Below, one piece after another: positions 30,688 to 39,492 of a stretch of 64,000 bases of DNA. The DNA comes from Bacillota bacterium (GTDB lineage: Bacteria; Bacillota_E; JAJZYS01; JAJYTV01). The stretch spans positions 62,001 through 126,000 of the forward strand of contig JAJZVM010000003.1 in the NCBI GenBank assembly GCA_021845645.1, given 5' to 3'. Positions within the stretch are counted from its first letter, which is position 1. Every line of letters starts with the position of its first letter. A program made the position numbers and the translations under genes. Under the pieces are notes generated by a model. That model saw only the letters and a list, made by a program, of their open reading frames with translations, had not been told where the DNA came from and ran no database searches.

Positions 30688-32043
30688 TCAGTGCGGGAAG
30701 AGCGACGGCAGTACGACCGACATGCCGTAGAGGCCGTTCATGACGACGAGAAGGGTGACGATGCCGACCGCCGCCACGTTCTGCAGGCGGCTGTTGACGT
30801 GGCGCCCCATGACCTCGCGGTCGTTGACGAGAAGGAGCAGGAACAGGAGTGCCGCCGGCATGAACACGGTGGCCAGAACCTGCACCAGCACGTTGAGGTA
30901 GCCGAGCGGCGCGCCGGGGATCAGCACGACGGCGGCGGCCAGCGTCACGGCGATGAGTCCGGGAAGATAGAAGGGCATGGCCTGCTTTACGCCGGCGTTC
31001 AGACTGCGCACCTTGAGCCCCAGCGCCTCTCCGGCTGCCCAGGACGTGCTCGCGGTGATCGCCATGGCGGCGACCAGCCCGGCCTCGATGAGCCCCAAGG
31101 CGAAGAGGGACTCGGCCCAACTGCCGACGTGCCGACCCACGGAGCGCAGGATGTAGTGGATGTCCAGGCCGGACGAGCCGGGGGCGGCGTGCAGCACGGT
31201 GGCCGAGAGGATGACGAGTGCGATCGCCACGACGCCCATGATGACGCTGCCGATCAGGGTGTCCATTCGGCCGAAGCGCACGTCGCGCGGCGTGAGCCCC
31301 TTGTCGACGACCGCGGACTGCTGGAAGAACAGCATCCAGGGCGCGATCGTGGTGCCGAGGTTCGCCAGGAGGAGCATCAGGAACGGCCCCGAGGCGCCGC
31401 CCGCAATGTGCCAGGTGAGGAAGCTCTTCGCCACTGCGCCGAAGTCCGGGTGGGCGGCGAGCGCCAGCGGCACGAAGACCACGTTCAGCAGCGCGACCCA
31501 GAGCGAGATGCGCTCCCACAACCGGTAGCGCCCGACCAGGGTGACCGCCCAGACGGCCGCCAGACCGAGCACGACCGAAAGGACGATCGGCACCCGGAAG
31601 ATGGCAAGTCCGGCGGCGATGCCGATGAACTCCGTGACGAGCGTCAACGCATTCGCGATCACGAGATCAACGGCGGAGAAGGTCCCCCAGAAGCGGCCGT
31701 AGCGCATGAAGATGAGCTCCGCGTGGCCACGTCGCGTGACGGCTCCGAGGCGCACCGTCATCTCCTGGACGACGAACGCCACGGGGATCATCACGACCAG
31801 GAACGGGATGAAGAACCCGAGCCCGTAGCTTGCGCCCGTCTGGGCGTAGGTGATGACACCGCCTGCGTCGTTGTCTGCGATCATCACGAGAATGCCGGGA
31901 CCGATCAGCAGCAGCAGCAGGCGAAGGCGGGCCCAGAGGCCGCCGTGCTGACGGGCGTACTGGAGTGCGAGCCGGTCCTCGGCGCGCTGACGCACTTCCC
32001 GCGGCAGCTCGAGGGCCTGGTTTTCCAACTTTGCCGAAGCCAT
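30688..32043 (-). CDS. Nramp-related divalent metal transporter, probable Mg2+ importer (NRMT-like)
   Basis: 451 residues, ATG 32043 after GGGAGG. Eleven or so helices of the Nramp/SLC11 fold. The canonical manganese/iron motifs are altered: DPGN of helix 1 reads D59-A60-G61-G62 and MPH of helix 6 reads A234-P235-W236. Loss of the soft Met ligand and Asn-to-Gly replacement are the changes reported for Nramp-related magnesium transporters (NRMT). An M-box Mg2+ riboswitch precedes the gene, as for the NRMT described in Clostridium acetobutylicum. Together these argue for Mg2+ uptake under Mg2+ starvation rather than Mn2+ uptake; substrate is inferred. Confidence 0.9.
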   Translation of the reverse strand: MASAKLENQALELPREVRQRAEDRLALQYARQHGGLWARLRLLLLLIGPGILVMIADNDAGGVITYAQTGASYGLGFFIPFLVVMIPVAFVVQEMTVRLGAVTRRGHAELIFMRYGRFWGTFSAVDLVIANALTLVTEFIGIAAGLAIFRVPIVLSVVLGLAAVWAVTLVGRYRLWERISLWVALLNVVFVPLALAAHPDFGAVAKSFLTWHIAGGASGPFLMLLLANLGTTIAPWMLFFQQSAVVDKGLTPRDVRFGRMDTLIGSVIMGVVAIALVILSATVLHAAPGSSGLDIHYILRSVGRHVGSWAESLFALGLIEAGLVAAMAITASTSWAAGEALGLKVRSLNAGVKQAMPFYLPGLIAVTLAAAVVLIPGAPLGYLNVLVQVLATVFMPAALLFLLLLVNDREVMGRHVNSRLQNVAAVGIVTLLVVMNGLYGMSVVLPSLFPH

Positions 32044-32238
32044 GCGTCACGCCTCCCTTCGCGACCGGTGTGCCGGCGGCGTCGGGAGGCGTGCGAAGAT
32101 TACGCTATGCGCCGCTAGACGGCGCGCAAGCGGGGGACAGGCCGCAATGCCGCCCGTCCACATCCTCGTCCGACATCCCGAAGCCTGCGTCTACTATGAT
32201 CGTCAGCGGCCACGGCCTGATCCCCCCTTTCATAAGAG

Positions 32239-32264
32239 AACTGGGCGTGAGAACACGCCCAGTT
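32239..32264 (-). terminator. riboswitch-controlled intrinsic terminator
   Basis: Perfect 11-bp stem AACTGGGCGTG/CACGCCCAGTT with a four-base loop, followed on the minus strand by CTCTTAT. It lies eleven bases after the M-box aptamer and ~195 bases before the transporter start, the place expected for the Mg2+-dependent terminator. Confidence 0.85.
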
Positions 32265-32274
32265 AAGAGTGGCG

Positions 32275-32428
32275 TCTTCTCGTTGAGCTTCAGCACCTCG
32301 CGGCATAGGAGCTCTGGCTCCAGCTCTCTGGTTCCGGCCTTGCTTCGACCGGGACTGTTTCACCCGTGGGCATCTCTCGATGTTTCCGGGCAAGAGCCTA
32401 TCTCTCGCGGGTAGCCTCGCCTAACAGA
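32275..32428 (-). promoter_or_regulatory. M-box (ykoK) magnesium riboswitch
   Basis: Read on the minus strand, the segment has the conserved M-box blocks in order: GTTAGGCGAGGCTACC (complement of 32410-32425), TTGCCCGGAAACATCG, GATGCCCACGGGTGAAACAG (complement of 32355-32374) and CTATGCCGCGAGGTGCTGAA (complement of 32289-32308) followed by GCTCAACG. These correspond to GTTAGGTGAGGCTCC, TGCCCAAAAATG, CCAATGGGTCAACAG and CTATGCC...GTGCTAAAGCTC of the known element. Mg2+ binding should fold the aptamer and allow the terminator at 32239-32264 to form, shutting off the transporter and microprotein when Mg2+ is ample. Confidence 0.92.
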
Positions 32429-32440
32429 CGATCCATGACC

Positions 32441-32468
32441 AATATAGCACCAAACGGGGCGAATGCAA
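32441..32468 (-). promoter_or_regulatory. promoter for the M-box transcript
   Basis: On the minus strand TTGCAT (32468-32463) and TATATT (32446-32441) with TG one base before the -10 (extended -10) and 16-bp spacing; the M-box begins about a dozen bases downstream. The remaining stretch 32469-32595 holds nothing I recognise. Confidence 0.7.
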
Positions 32469-32595
32469 CACGTGCAGGACGATTTAAGGCAGAAAAGAGT
32501 GAAGGGAACCTAAGGGTGCGTCCGGGGTCCCTCAGGCTCCCTCGCGCGTGCATGGACGTGTTCGGACGCAAAGTTGCACGTCCCGAGCGAGCAAG

Positions 32596-33972
32596 TTACC
32601 AGTCGGGACGCGACACCTCGGGGTGGGCACGGAGGGCCTGCTCCATCTCCGACTTGGCGAAGGCGAGAGCGGCCTCCGTCTCGCCTTCCGCCCGCAGGAC
32701 CAGCGCGGGTTCGGTGTTCGAAGGCCGCAGGAGGGCCCATGCCTTGTCGAAGATCACGCGGACGCCGTCCACCGTCACGAGCGGGTAGCGGCCCGCGAAG
32801 CTGGCCCGCACGGCCTCCGTCACGCGTGCCTTGGATCCCTCGGGGCAGGCGACGCGCGTTTCGGGCGTCGCGAAGGCAGGCGGCAGGTCGGAGAGGAGAT
32901 CTGCAAGCGACCTGTCGCTGCGGGCGCAGATCTCGGCCAGCCTGAGCGCTGCGTACAGCGCATCGTCGTCGCCCGTAAAGCGGTCGGCGAAGAAGATGTG
33001 GCCCGACAGCTCGCCGGCGAAGGCCGCCCCGACCTCGCGCATCGCGGCCTTGATGAGCGAGTGGCCGGTCGGCGTGAACTCGGGGCTGGCTCCGAGACGC
33101 CTCAGGTCGTCGGCGAGGCGCTGCGAGCATTTCACCTCGACCAGCGTCGGCTTGTCCGGATAGCGCGGGTAGATGTCCCGCCAGTAGAGGATCAGGAGTT
33201 CGTCCACCGCGCGGACGCGCCCCTCTCCATCCACAGCCCCGAGCCGGTCCATGTCGCCGTCGAACGCGAAGCCCAGCTGGGCCCGGCGCCGCACCACCTC
33301 AGCCTGCAGCGACGCCATGTTCTTCGGCTGGAGCGGGTCCGGGTGGTGGTTCGGAAAGTGCCCGTCCGGTTCGCAGAACAGCGGATGCACCTTGAGCCCA
33401 AGGTCCTCGAGCACCGTGGGGGCATACGGTCCGCCTGCGCCGTTGCCGGCGTCGGCGACCACCTCGAGGCCACCCAGACCATCGGGAAACAGTTCGCGCA
33501 TGCGCCGGCGATAGGCGGGGAAGATGTCGTACGCGACGACGCGGCCGACCCTGCGTCCCGCCTTTGCGCCGCGGCAGAGCGCCTGCACCTCCTGGATCTC
33601 GGACCCGTAGAGCGTGCCGGGGCCCAGGGCGAGCTTGAAGCCGTTCATCTGCGGCGGGTTGTGGGAACCTGTGATCATGGCCGCCGGCCCGACGCCGAGG
33701 TCGTGACGGGCGAAGTAGACGAACGGCGTCGGCACCATGCCCAGATCGATGACGCGTTCCACGCCGCCGTCGAGCAGGCCTTCGACGAACGCCTCGTGCA
33801 GCTCCGGCGACGACAGCCGGCAGTCCCGGCCGACGATCGCGGTGTGCTCTCCGTGCTGATCCCAGTAGGCGGCCGTGCCGAGCGCTATCTGGTGCGCGAC
33901 AGCGGGCGTCAGGTCGACGCCGACGTGCCCCCGGATGTCGTACTGCCGGAAGAGTTCAGGGGACAGATCCAA
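32596..33972 (-). CDS. phosphomannomutase/phosphoglucomutase
   Basis: 458 residues from a TTG start (33972) with GGAG nine bases upstream; no ATG alternative nearby. Alpha-D-phosphohexomutase motifs in order: FRQYDIRGHVG, the phosphoserine loop MITGSHNPPQMNGFK (~98), metal-binding FDGDMDRLG (~240), sugar-binding GELSGHIFF (~320) and phosphate-binding LLRPSNTEPALVLRAEG (~415). It interconverts hexose 1- and 6-phosphates for nucleotide-sugar synthesis, which would supply the surface-glycan genes at the left end. The PMM/PGM bifunctional ManB/AlgC-like subgroup is most likely, but glucose versus mannose preference cannot be read. Confidence 0.92.
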   Translation of the reverse strand: MDLSPELFRQYDIRGHVGVDLTPAVAHQIALGTAAYWDQHGEHTAIVGRDCRLSSPELHEAFVEGLLDGGVERVIDLGMVPTPFVYFARHDLGVGPAAMITGSHNPPQMNGFKLALGPGTLYGSEIQEVQALCRGAKAGRRVGRVVAYDIFPAYRRRMRELFPDGLGGLEVVADAGNGAGGPYAPTVLEDLGLKVHPLFCEPDGHFPNHHPDPLQPKNMASLQAEVVRRRAQLGFAFDGDMDRLGAVDGEGRVRAVDELLILYWRDIYPRYPDKPTLVEVKCSQRLADDLRRLGASPEFTPTGHSLIKAAMREVGAAFAGELSGHIFFADRFTGDDDALYAALRLAEICARSDRSLADLLSDLPPAFATPETRVACPEGSKARVTEAVRASFAGRYPLVTVDGVRVIFDKAWALLRPSNTEPALVLRAEGETEAALAFAKSEMEQALRAHPEVSRPDW

Positions 33973-34037
33973 GCACGATCACTCCATCCTTCGAAGTGCA
34001 GCATCCTTCTACAGCCTGGGCCCGTGCGCCTGCCGTC

Positions 34038-34067
34038 TTGTCGCTTCTACCACCGTGCGCGTAGAAT
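34038..34067 (+). promoter_or_regulatory. promoter of the acyl-CoA mutase operon
   Basis: TTGTCG (34038-34043) and TAGAAT (34062-34067), spacing 18 bp, about 75 bp before the mutase start in the divergent gap with the phosphohexomutase gene. Confidence 0.5.
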
Positions 34068-34142
34068 GGGTTCTGCCAGAAAGCGTATGGTGCGCGGCTT
34101 TCGCGCACGGATCCGCCGCGTCGATCAATCGGAGGTGGGCCG

Positions 34143-35726
34143 ATGGCCAAGGAGCGCAAGACGCCGTCCGGGCTTGACGTCGAGCCCGTGTACAGGGCTG
34201 CGGACGTGGACGCGGACCCGATGAGCGACATCGGGGAGCCGGGCCAGTATCCGTATACCCGCGGCATCCACCCCGGCATGTACCGCGACCGCCTCTGGAC
34301 GATGCGCCAGTTCGCAGGTTTCGGCACGGCCAGAGAGACCAACGAACGCTTCCACTACTTGCTGCGTCAGGGCCAGACGGGCCTGTCCACCGCGTTCGAC
34401 ATGCCCACGCTGATGGGCTACGACTCCGACGATGCACGCAGCCTCGGCGAGGTGGGCCGCGAGGGCGTCGCGATCGACTCGCTGCGCGACATGGAGCGCC
34501 TGTTCCAAGGCATCCCGCTCGGCGAGGTCTCGACGTCCATGACGATCAACGGCCCCGCCATCATCCTGTTCGCCATGTACCTGGCGGTGGCCGAGAAGCA
34601 GGGCGTGCCCTGGTCGCAGGTACGCGGCACCCTGCAGGCCGACATCCTCAAGGAGTACATCGCCCAGAAGGAATGGATCTTCCCGCCGGAGCCGTCGATG
34701 CGGCTCATCGTCGACATGATGGAGTTCGCGGCCAGGGAAGTGCCGCAGTGGAACACGATCTCGATCTCGGGCTACCACATCCGCGAGGCGGGCTCGACCG
34801 CCGTGCAGGAGCTCGCCTTCACGCTCGCCGACGGCTTCGCCTACGTCGAAGCGGCCGTGGAGCGTGGACTCGACGTGGATGAATTCGCTCCAAGGCTTTC
34901 CTTCTTCTTCAACGCGCACCTGAGCTTCTTCGAGGAGATCGCGAAGTTCCGCGCCGCCCGCCGCATCTGGGCCCGCCACATGCGCGAGCGTTACGGCGCG
35001 AAGAACCCGCGCTCGTGGATGATGCGCTTCCACACCCAGACGGCAGGCTGTTCGCTCACGGCCCAGCAGCCCGAGGTGAACATCATCCGGACGGCCTACG
35101 AGGCGCTTGCCGGGGTCCTTGGCGGCACGCAGTCCCTGCATACGAACTCGATGGACGAGGTGCTCTCGCTGCCGACGGAAAAGGCGGTGACGATCGCCCT
35201 GCGCACGCAGCAGGTGCTGGCGCACGAGATCGACGTCGCGGATACGGTGGATCCCTTGGCCGGCTCCTACTTCGTCGAGAACCTCACCGATCGCATGGAG
35301 GCGGCCGCCGAAGAGTACTTCCGGCGCATCGAGGAACTGGGCGGTGTGCTGCGGGGTATCGAGACAGGCTTCTTCCAGCGGGAGATCGCCGATGCCGCCT
35401 ACCGCTACCAGCAGGAGATCGATCACAAGGAGCGGCTGATCGTCGGCGTCAACGCCTTTGCCGAAGAGGAGGGGGAGCGCATCCCCATCCTGAAGATCGA
35501 CCCGTCCATCGAGCGCCTGCAGAGCGAGGCGGTGCGGGCCGTGAGGCAGGAGCGCGACCAGGCGGCCGTCGAAGCAGCCCTCGCAGGGGTGCGCGAGGCT
35601 GCGGTGTCCGGTCAGAACCTCATGCCGCCGATTCTCGACGCGGTGCGGGCCTACGCGACGGAGGGGGAGATCGTCCGCACCATGCGGGCGGTATTCGGAA
35701 GCTATCGGGAGGCAGCAGTGTTTTGA
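34143..35726 (+). CDS. B12-dependent acyl-CoA mutase, large (substrate-binding) subunit
   Basis: 527 residues behind GGAGGTG. Catalytic-barrel motifs of the methylmalonyl-CoA mutase family: [70 protein letters not shown] and [20 protein letters not shown]. The B12 domain is absent and encoded separately next door, the split layout of isobutyryl-CoA and 2-hydroxyisobutyryl-CoA mutases and of some methylmalonyl-CoA mutases. Substrate specificity depends on a few active-site residues that I cannot align with certainty, so methylmalonyl- or isobutyryl-CoA are both possible. First gene of an operon with the small subunit and MeaB. Confidence 0.92.
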   Translation: MAKERKTPSGLDVEPVYRAADVDADPMSDIGEPGQYPYTRGIHPGMYRDRLWTMRQFAGFGTARETNERFHYLLRQGQTGLSTAFDMPTLMGYDSDDARSLGEVGREGVAIDSLRDMERLFQGIPLGEVSTSMTINGPAIILFAMYLAVAEKQGVPWSQVRGTLQADILKEYIAQKEWIFPPEPSMRLIVDMMEFAAREVPQWNTISISGYHIREAGSTAVQELAFTLADGFAYVEAAVERGLDVDEFAPRLSFFFNAHLSFFEEIAKFRAARRIWARHMRERYGAKNPRSWMMRFHTQTAGCSLTAQQPEVNIIRTAYEALAGVLGGTQSLHTNSMDEVLSLPTEKAVTIALRTQQVLAHEIDVADTVDPLAGSYFVENLTDRMEAAAEEYFRRIEELGGVLRGIETGFFQREIADAAYRYQQEIDHKERLIVGVNAFAEEEGERIPILKIDPSIERLQSEAVRAVRQERDQAAVEAALAGVREAAVSGQNLMPPILDAVRAYATEGEIVRTMRAVFGSYREAAVF

Positions 35727-36145
35727 CGGCAACAGAGGAACGAGAGGGCACGCGACCGATCCGGGTGCTCATCGGCAAGCCTGGACTGGACGGGCACGAC
35801 CGCGGCGCGAAGGTCGTGGCGCGTGCCTTGCGCGATGCCGGCATGGAGGTCATCTACACAGGCTTGCACCAGACCCCTGGGGAGATCGTGGAGGCGGCCC
35901 TGCAGGAAGACGTCGACGTGGTGGGACTTTCGATCCTCTCCGGCGCGCACCTCACGCTGGTGCCGGCGGTGCTTGACCTGCTGCGCGCCCAGAACATGGA
36001 CGACGTTGTGGTGGTCGTGGGCGGCATCATCCCGGATGAGGACGCGGAGCAGCTCAGGAAGCTGGGCGTCATGGCCGTCTTCGGCCCCGGCACCGAGACG
36101 GATGAGATCGTGCGCTTTACCCGGTCCAGCGTGCGGCGCGCATGA
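35723..36145 (+). CDS. B12-binding small subunit of the acyl-CoA mutase
   Basis: 140 residues from TTG 35723, which overlaps the large-subunit stop by four bases (TTGA); GGGAGG lies ten bases upstream. [19 protein letters not shown] contains the DxHxxG motif whose His replaces dimethylbenzimidazole as cobalt ligand. [13 protein letters not shown] and [14 protein letters not shown] supply the SxL and GG parts of the cobalamin fold. Overlap with the meaB ATG (ATGA) indicates a strictly coupled three-gene unit. Confidence 0.94.
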   Translation: MTATEEREGTRPIRVLIGKPGLDGHDRGAKVVARALRDAGMEVIYTGLHQTPGEIVEAALQEDVDVVGLSILSGAHLTLVPAVLDLLRAQNMDDVVVVVGGIIPDEDAEQLRKLGVMAVFGPGTETDEIVRFTRSSVRRA

Positions 36146-37068
36146 GCATTGGCAAGTCGATCCTGGAAGGCGATCGTCGCGCCCTGGCGCGGGCCCTGAC
36201 GTTGGTCGAGAGTGACCCGCATGCGGCCGACGAGATCATCACCGAGATCTATGCCCACACCGGCAAGGGCCTCGTGGTCGGCGTCACAGGTGCGCCCGGC
36301 GTAGGCAAGTCGACGCTCGTGGATCGCCTGGCAGGCCAGTTTCTCGCTCGTGGGCGCAAAGTGGGCATCCTGGCCGTCGACCCGTCGTCGCCCTTCACGG
36401 GCGGTGCGCTCCTTGGCGACCGCGTGCGCATGGAGGGCCGGGGCAGCGACGTCTTCATGCGCTCGCTCGCGACTCGCGGGCACCTTGGCGGACTGGCGCG
36501 TGCCACACCGCGCGCCATCCAGCTTCTGCAGGCCTTCGGCAAGGACCTGATCCTGCTCGAGACCGTAGGTGCAGGCCAGAGCGAAGTCGACGTGATGGGG
36601 TTTGCCGACACGACCATCGTCGTGGTGGTACCGGGCCTCGGCGACGACGTGCAGGCATTCAAGGCCGGTATTCTTGAGATCGGGGACATCTTCGTCGTCA
36701 ACAAGTCGGACCGTCCCGGCGCGGACCAGACGATGCGCGAACTGCGGCAGATGCTGCATCTCGGCCCGCAGCGCCCTTGGCTGCCGCCCGTGCTCGCGGC
36801 GCAGGCGCAGCAGGACATCGGCGTCTCGGACATCGCAGACGCCATCCTGCGCCACTCCGAAGTGCGCCTCACAGATCCCGGGCAGCAGGAGCGGCGCCTG
36901 CACGAGGCGGAGCGCCTGGTGCGCGACGCCCTTGCAGACCAGCTCGTCCAGCGCGTGGTCACCGAAAGCCAGGCCAGGGGAAGCTGGCAGGATGTGCTCA
37001 CGGCCGTGGCCGAGCGCCGCCTGGACCCCGCCGGGGCGGCGCGGGCACTGCACGTGGAGGCCGAATAG
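36142..37068 (+). CDS. meaB: MeaB/ArgK-type G-protein chaperone of the mutase
   Basis: 308 residues. Walker [20 protein letters not shown] (~residue 46), [34 protein letters not shown] (switch/Walker B) and NKSD base specificity. A C-terminal helical dimerisation arm follows. MeaB GTPases protect adenosylcobalamin mutases and gate cofactor loading and repair; the four-base overlap with the mutase small subunit gene supports that role here. Confidence 0.95.
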   Translation: MSIGKSILEGDRRALARALTLVESDPHAADEIITEIYAHTGKGLVVGVTGAPGVGKSTLVDRLAGQFLARGRKVGILAVDPSSPFTGGALLGDRVRMEGRGSDVFMRSLATRGHLGGLARATPRAIQLLQAFGKDLILLETVGAGQSEVDVMGFADTTIVVVVPGLGDDVQAFKAGILEIGDIFVVNKSDRPGADQTMRELRQMLHLGPQRPWLPPVLAAQAQQDIGVSDIADAILRHSEVRLTDPGQQERRLHEAERLVRDALADQLVQRVVTESQARGSWQDVLTAVAERRLDPAGAARALHVEAE

Positions 37069-37114
37069 ATCGCGACGGAATGTCTCATCGACGGGAGGGA
37101 GGTAGCGGCGCTTC

Positions 37115-37135
37115 CCGCCGGCAGGGTGCCGGCGG
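37115..37135 (+). terminator. short GC hairpin between meaB and the acyl-CoA dehydrogenase gene
   Basis: CCGCCGGC-AGGGT-GCCGGCGG, a perfect 8-bp stem without T-tract in the 85-bp gap. It may attenuate rather than end transcription. Confidence 0.4.
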
Positions 37136-37153
37136 CAGGACGCCGCGCTGGCC

Positions 37154-38314
37154 ATGGACTTCGCACTGACGGAGGAGCAGGCAGCGACACGCGCGAGGGC
37201 GCGTGCGCTCGCGTTGCGTGAATTTGCGCCGCACGCCGCGGAGTATGAGAAGAGCCACGAGTTCCCGTGGCGCAACTTTCACCTGCTCGCGCAGGAGGGC
37301 TTCCTCTGCATGCAGCTGCCCGAGCAGTACGGCGGCCGCGGCGACGACTACCTTTCCTACGCGCTATGCGTCGAGGAGTTCTCCCGGGCCTGCGCGGTCA
37401 CGGGCGTGATCTTCGAGGTCCACAACTCCCTGCATGCCGAGGCGGTCTACAACCATGGCACCGAAGAGCAGCGGATGCGCTTCCTGCCGCGCCTCGCCCG
37501 CGGCGAGGTGCTCGGCGCCTACTCGCTGACGGAGCCGAACGCGGGATCGGACGCCTCGGCGCTGCAGACGCAGGCGGTGCGCGCCGAAGGCGGCTGGCGG
37601 CTGAGCGGCAGGAAGGTCTTCACCACCAACGGCGGACAGGCCGACGAGTATCTCGTCTACGCCGTTACGTCGCCGGAGAAGCGCAGCCACGGCGTCACCT
37701 GCTTCATCGTGCCGAAGGAGGCGCAGGGCCTCGCGTTCGGACCGCCGCTGCGAAAGCTCGGCATCCGCGCCTCGGCCACCACCGACCTCATCCTGCAGGA
37801 CGTGTTCGTTCCGGACGACCGGGTGCTCGGCGTGGTCGACGAGGGGTACAAGATCGCCTTGCGTACCCTGTCTGGCGGGCGCATCGGCATCGCCGCGCAG
37901 GCCGTCGGCATCCTGCAGGCGACACTCGACAACGTCGCCCGCTACGCCCTCGAGCGCGAGAGCTTCGGACGAAAGCTCGCCGACCGCCAGCTCGTCCAGG
38001 CCCACCTCGCGGAGATGGCCACGGATCTCGAGGCTGCGCGCCTCCTGCTCTACCAGGCAGCGTGGAAGCACGGCCAGGGCCAGCGCGTGACGAAGGAGAT
38101 CTCGATGGCGAAGCTCTTCGCCTCGAAAGTGGCCGTCGCGGGAACGATGCGCGGTGCGGAGCTGATGGGCGGCGAGGGATATCAGGCCGGAGCCCTCCAG
38201 GAGCGCCTGGTGCGCGACAGCAAGATTACGGAGATTTACGAGGGCACCAGCGAGATTCAGCGCATGGTGATAGCGCGGGCACTTCTCGCGGAATATCAGA
38301 TGCAGGAGGTCTGA
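37154..38314 (+). CDS. acyl-CoA dehydrogenase
   Basis: 386 residues, standard ACAD length. N-terminal helical domain FALTEEQAATRARARALAL, then YSLTEPNAGSDASALQTQAV (FAD/substrate-binding signature 1), KVFTTNGGQADEYLVYAV, and in the C-terminal domain QLVQAHLAEMATDLEAARLL and IYEGTSEIQRMVIARALL. The catalytic Glu is expected in YEGTSE, the position used by short/medium-chain enzymes. It oxidises an acyl-CoA, passing electrons to ETF. Its place behind the mutase genes suggests branched-chain or short-chain acyl-CoA breakdown. The ribosome binding site is weak. Confidence 0.93.
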   Translation: MDFALTEEQAATRARARALALREFAPHAAEYEKSHEFPWRNFHLLAQEGFLCMQLPEQYGGRGDDYLSYALCVEEFSRACAVTGVIFEVHNSLHAEAVYNHGTEEQRMRFLPRLARGEVLGAYSLTEPNAGSDASALQTQAVRAEGGWRLSGRKVFTTNGGQADEYLVYAVTSPEKRSHGVTCFIVPKEAQGLAFGPPLRKLGIRASATTDLILQDVFVPDDRVLGVVDEGYKIALRTLSGGRIGIAAQAVGILQATLDNVARYALERESFGRKLADRQLVQAHLAEMATDLEAARLLLYQAAWKHGQGQRVTKEISMAKLFASKVAVAGTMRGAELMGGEGYQAGALQERLVRDSKITEIYEGTSEIQRMVIARALLAEYQMQEV

Positions 38315-38417
38315 GGCCTGCCGGCGCGCGGTGACAGGAATCGCCCCGCGGCGGATGGAACCATGCGCACGAGGCAAGATCTCGAGAGGAGGCTTCCGCC
38401 GACCGCGGCGGGGATGC

Positions 38418-38741
38418 ATGGACGGACGCGAACTGCTGGATGGCGTGATCGCTCGCATGAACGAGCACCAGGACAAGCTCAAGGGCATCGCGTCGGATTA
38501 CGTGGTGGAGCTCACGGGTGAAGGCGGCGGCCGCTTCCGCATGCGCGTGCAGGATGGCCAGGTGGGCATCGTGGCGGACGAAGGTGCGGAGCCGAAGGCC
38601 GCGGTGACCCTCTCCACCACCGATTTCGCCGACCTTGTCGGGGAGAAGGTTTCCGCGATGGGCCTCTTCATGCAGGGCCGCGTACGGCTGCAGGGCGACA
38701 TGAGCGAGGCGTTCCGTCTCGAGAGCCTCCTGCGCAGCTGA
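38418..38741 (+). CDS. SCP2 sterol-carrier-domain protein
   Basis: 107 residues. ATG 38418 follows a weak GCGGGG; longer starts upstream give an implausible Arg-rich leader. The sequence DYVVELTGEGGGRFRMRVQDG, then AAVTLSTTDFADLVGEKV and GLFMQGRVRLQGDMSEAF, matches the SCP2 lipid/acyl-CoA-binding fold. Such stand-alone SCP2 proteins bind fatty acyl chains and often neighbour fatty-acid oxidation genes, as here after the acyl-CoA dehydrogenase. It ends one base before dapB starts. Confidence 0.82.
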   Translation: MDGRELLDGVIARMNEHQDKLKGIASDYVVELTGEGGGRFRMRVQDGQVGIVADEGAEPKAAVTLSTTDFADLVGEKVSAMGLFMQGRVRLQGDMSEAFRLESLLRS

Positions 38742-38742
38742 G

Positions 38743-39492
38743 ATGGCGGAGAGCGTCCGCGTGGTGTTCGCGGGTCCCTCCGGCCGCACCGGCCGGGCGA
38801 CCGGAGCTGCGCTGGACCGCCTGCAGGGCATAAAGATCGTCGGTGCCGTAGGGTGCGCGAGCGCCGGTCGGGATCTCGGCGAGTTGTGGCATGGCGGCAG
38901 GGACGGGCGCGTCGTCTACGCCTCGGCCAGCGAGGCCATGGCTGCTTTGCGCCCGGATGTGCTCTGCGACTTCACCAACGCGGAAGTGGCCGAGAACCAC
39001 CTCCGTCTTGCGCTGCTCGCCGGCGTCCGGCCGGTGGTCGGTACGACGGGCCTGTCGGAAGGCGCCATCGGAGAAGCGGCGGAGATCTGCCGGCAGCGGT
39101 CCCTCTCGGCGGCGGTCATCGCGAACTTCTCGATCGTCGCTTGGCTCCTCGAGCGCGTCGCGCTGCTGACCTTGCCGTACTTCGAAGGGGTCGAGATCAT
39201 CGAGATGCATGCGGCCGCCAAGAGGGACAAGCCGAGCGGGACAGCCTTGCGTCTCAGCCGTCTGCTCCAAGGACAGGCGGAGCGTGAGGTGCCGGTGCAC
39301 AGCGTGCGCCTGCCGGGCCTCGTTGCCCACCAGGAGGTGCTGCTCGGCAGCCCCGGCGAGGTGCTGACGTTGCGCCACGACGCGCTCGACCGCAGCTGCT
39401 ACGCGGCAGGGCTGCGCGTGGCCATCCTGGGCGTCGGCGAGGCGCAAGGCGTCGTGCGGGACCTCGGCGCCTTCCTGCCACCCTTCGCCTGA
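38743..39492 (+). CDS. dapB: 4-hydroxy-tetrahydrodipicolinate reductase
   Basis: 249 residues. N-terminal NAD(P)H fold VVFAGPSGRTGRATGAAL, DFTNAEVAENHLRLAL, VVGTTGLSEGAIGEA and ANFSIVAWLL. Substrate loop EMHAAAKRDKPSGTALRLS, then QEVLLGSPGEVLTLRHDA. The usual HH pair of the active site is H156-A157: the catalytic His and Lys160 are kept but the second His is Ala. It makes tetrahydrodipicolinate for lysine and peptidoglycan diaminopimelate. The surrounding acyl-CoA genes are unrelated, and no other dap gene adjoins. Confidence 0.9.
   Translation: MAESVRVVFAGPSGRTGRATGAALDRLQGIKIVGAVGCASAGRDLGELWHGGRDGRVVYASASEAMAALRPDVLCDFTNAEVAENHLRLALLAGVRPVVGTTGLSEGAIGEAAEICRQRSLSAAVIANFSIVAWLLERVALLTLPYFEGVEIIEMHAAAKRDKPSGTALRLSRLLQGQAEREVPVHSVRLPGLVAHQEVLLGSPGEVLTLRHDALDRSCYAAGLRVAILGVGEAQGVVRDLGAFLPPFA

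Noticed and set aside
32044..32430. yybP-ykoY manganese riboswitch upstream of the Nramp-type gene
   Set aside because: Would be expected for a true mntH, but the conserved blocks fit the M-box and not the manganese aptamer.
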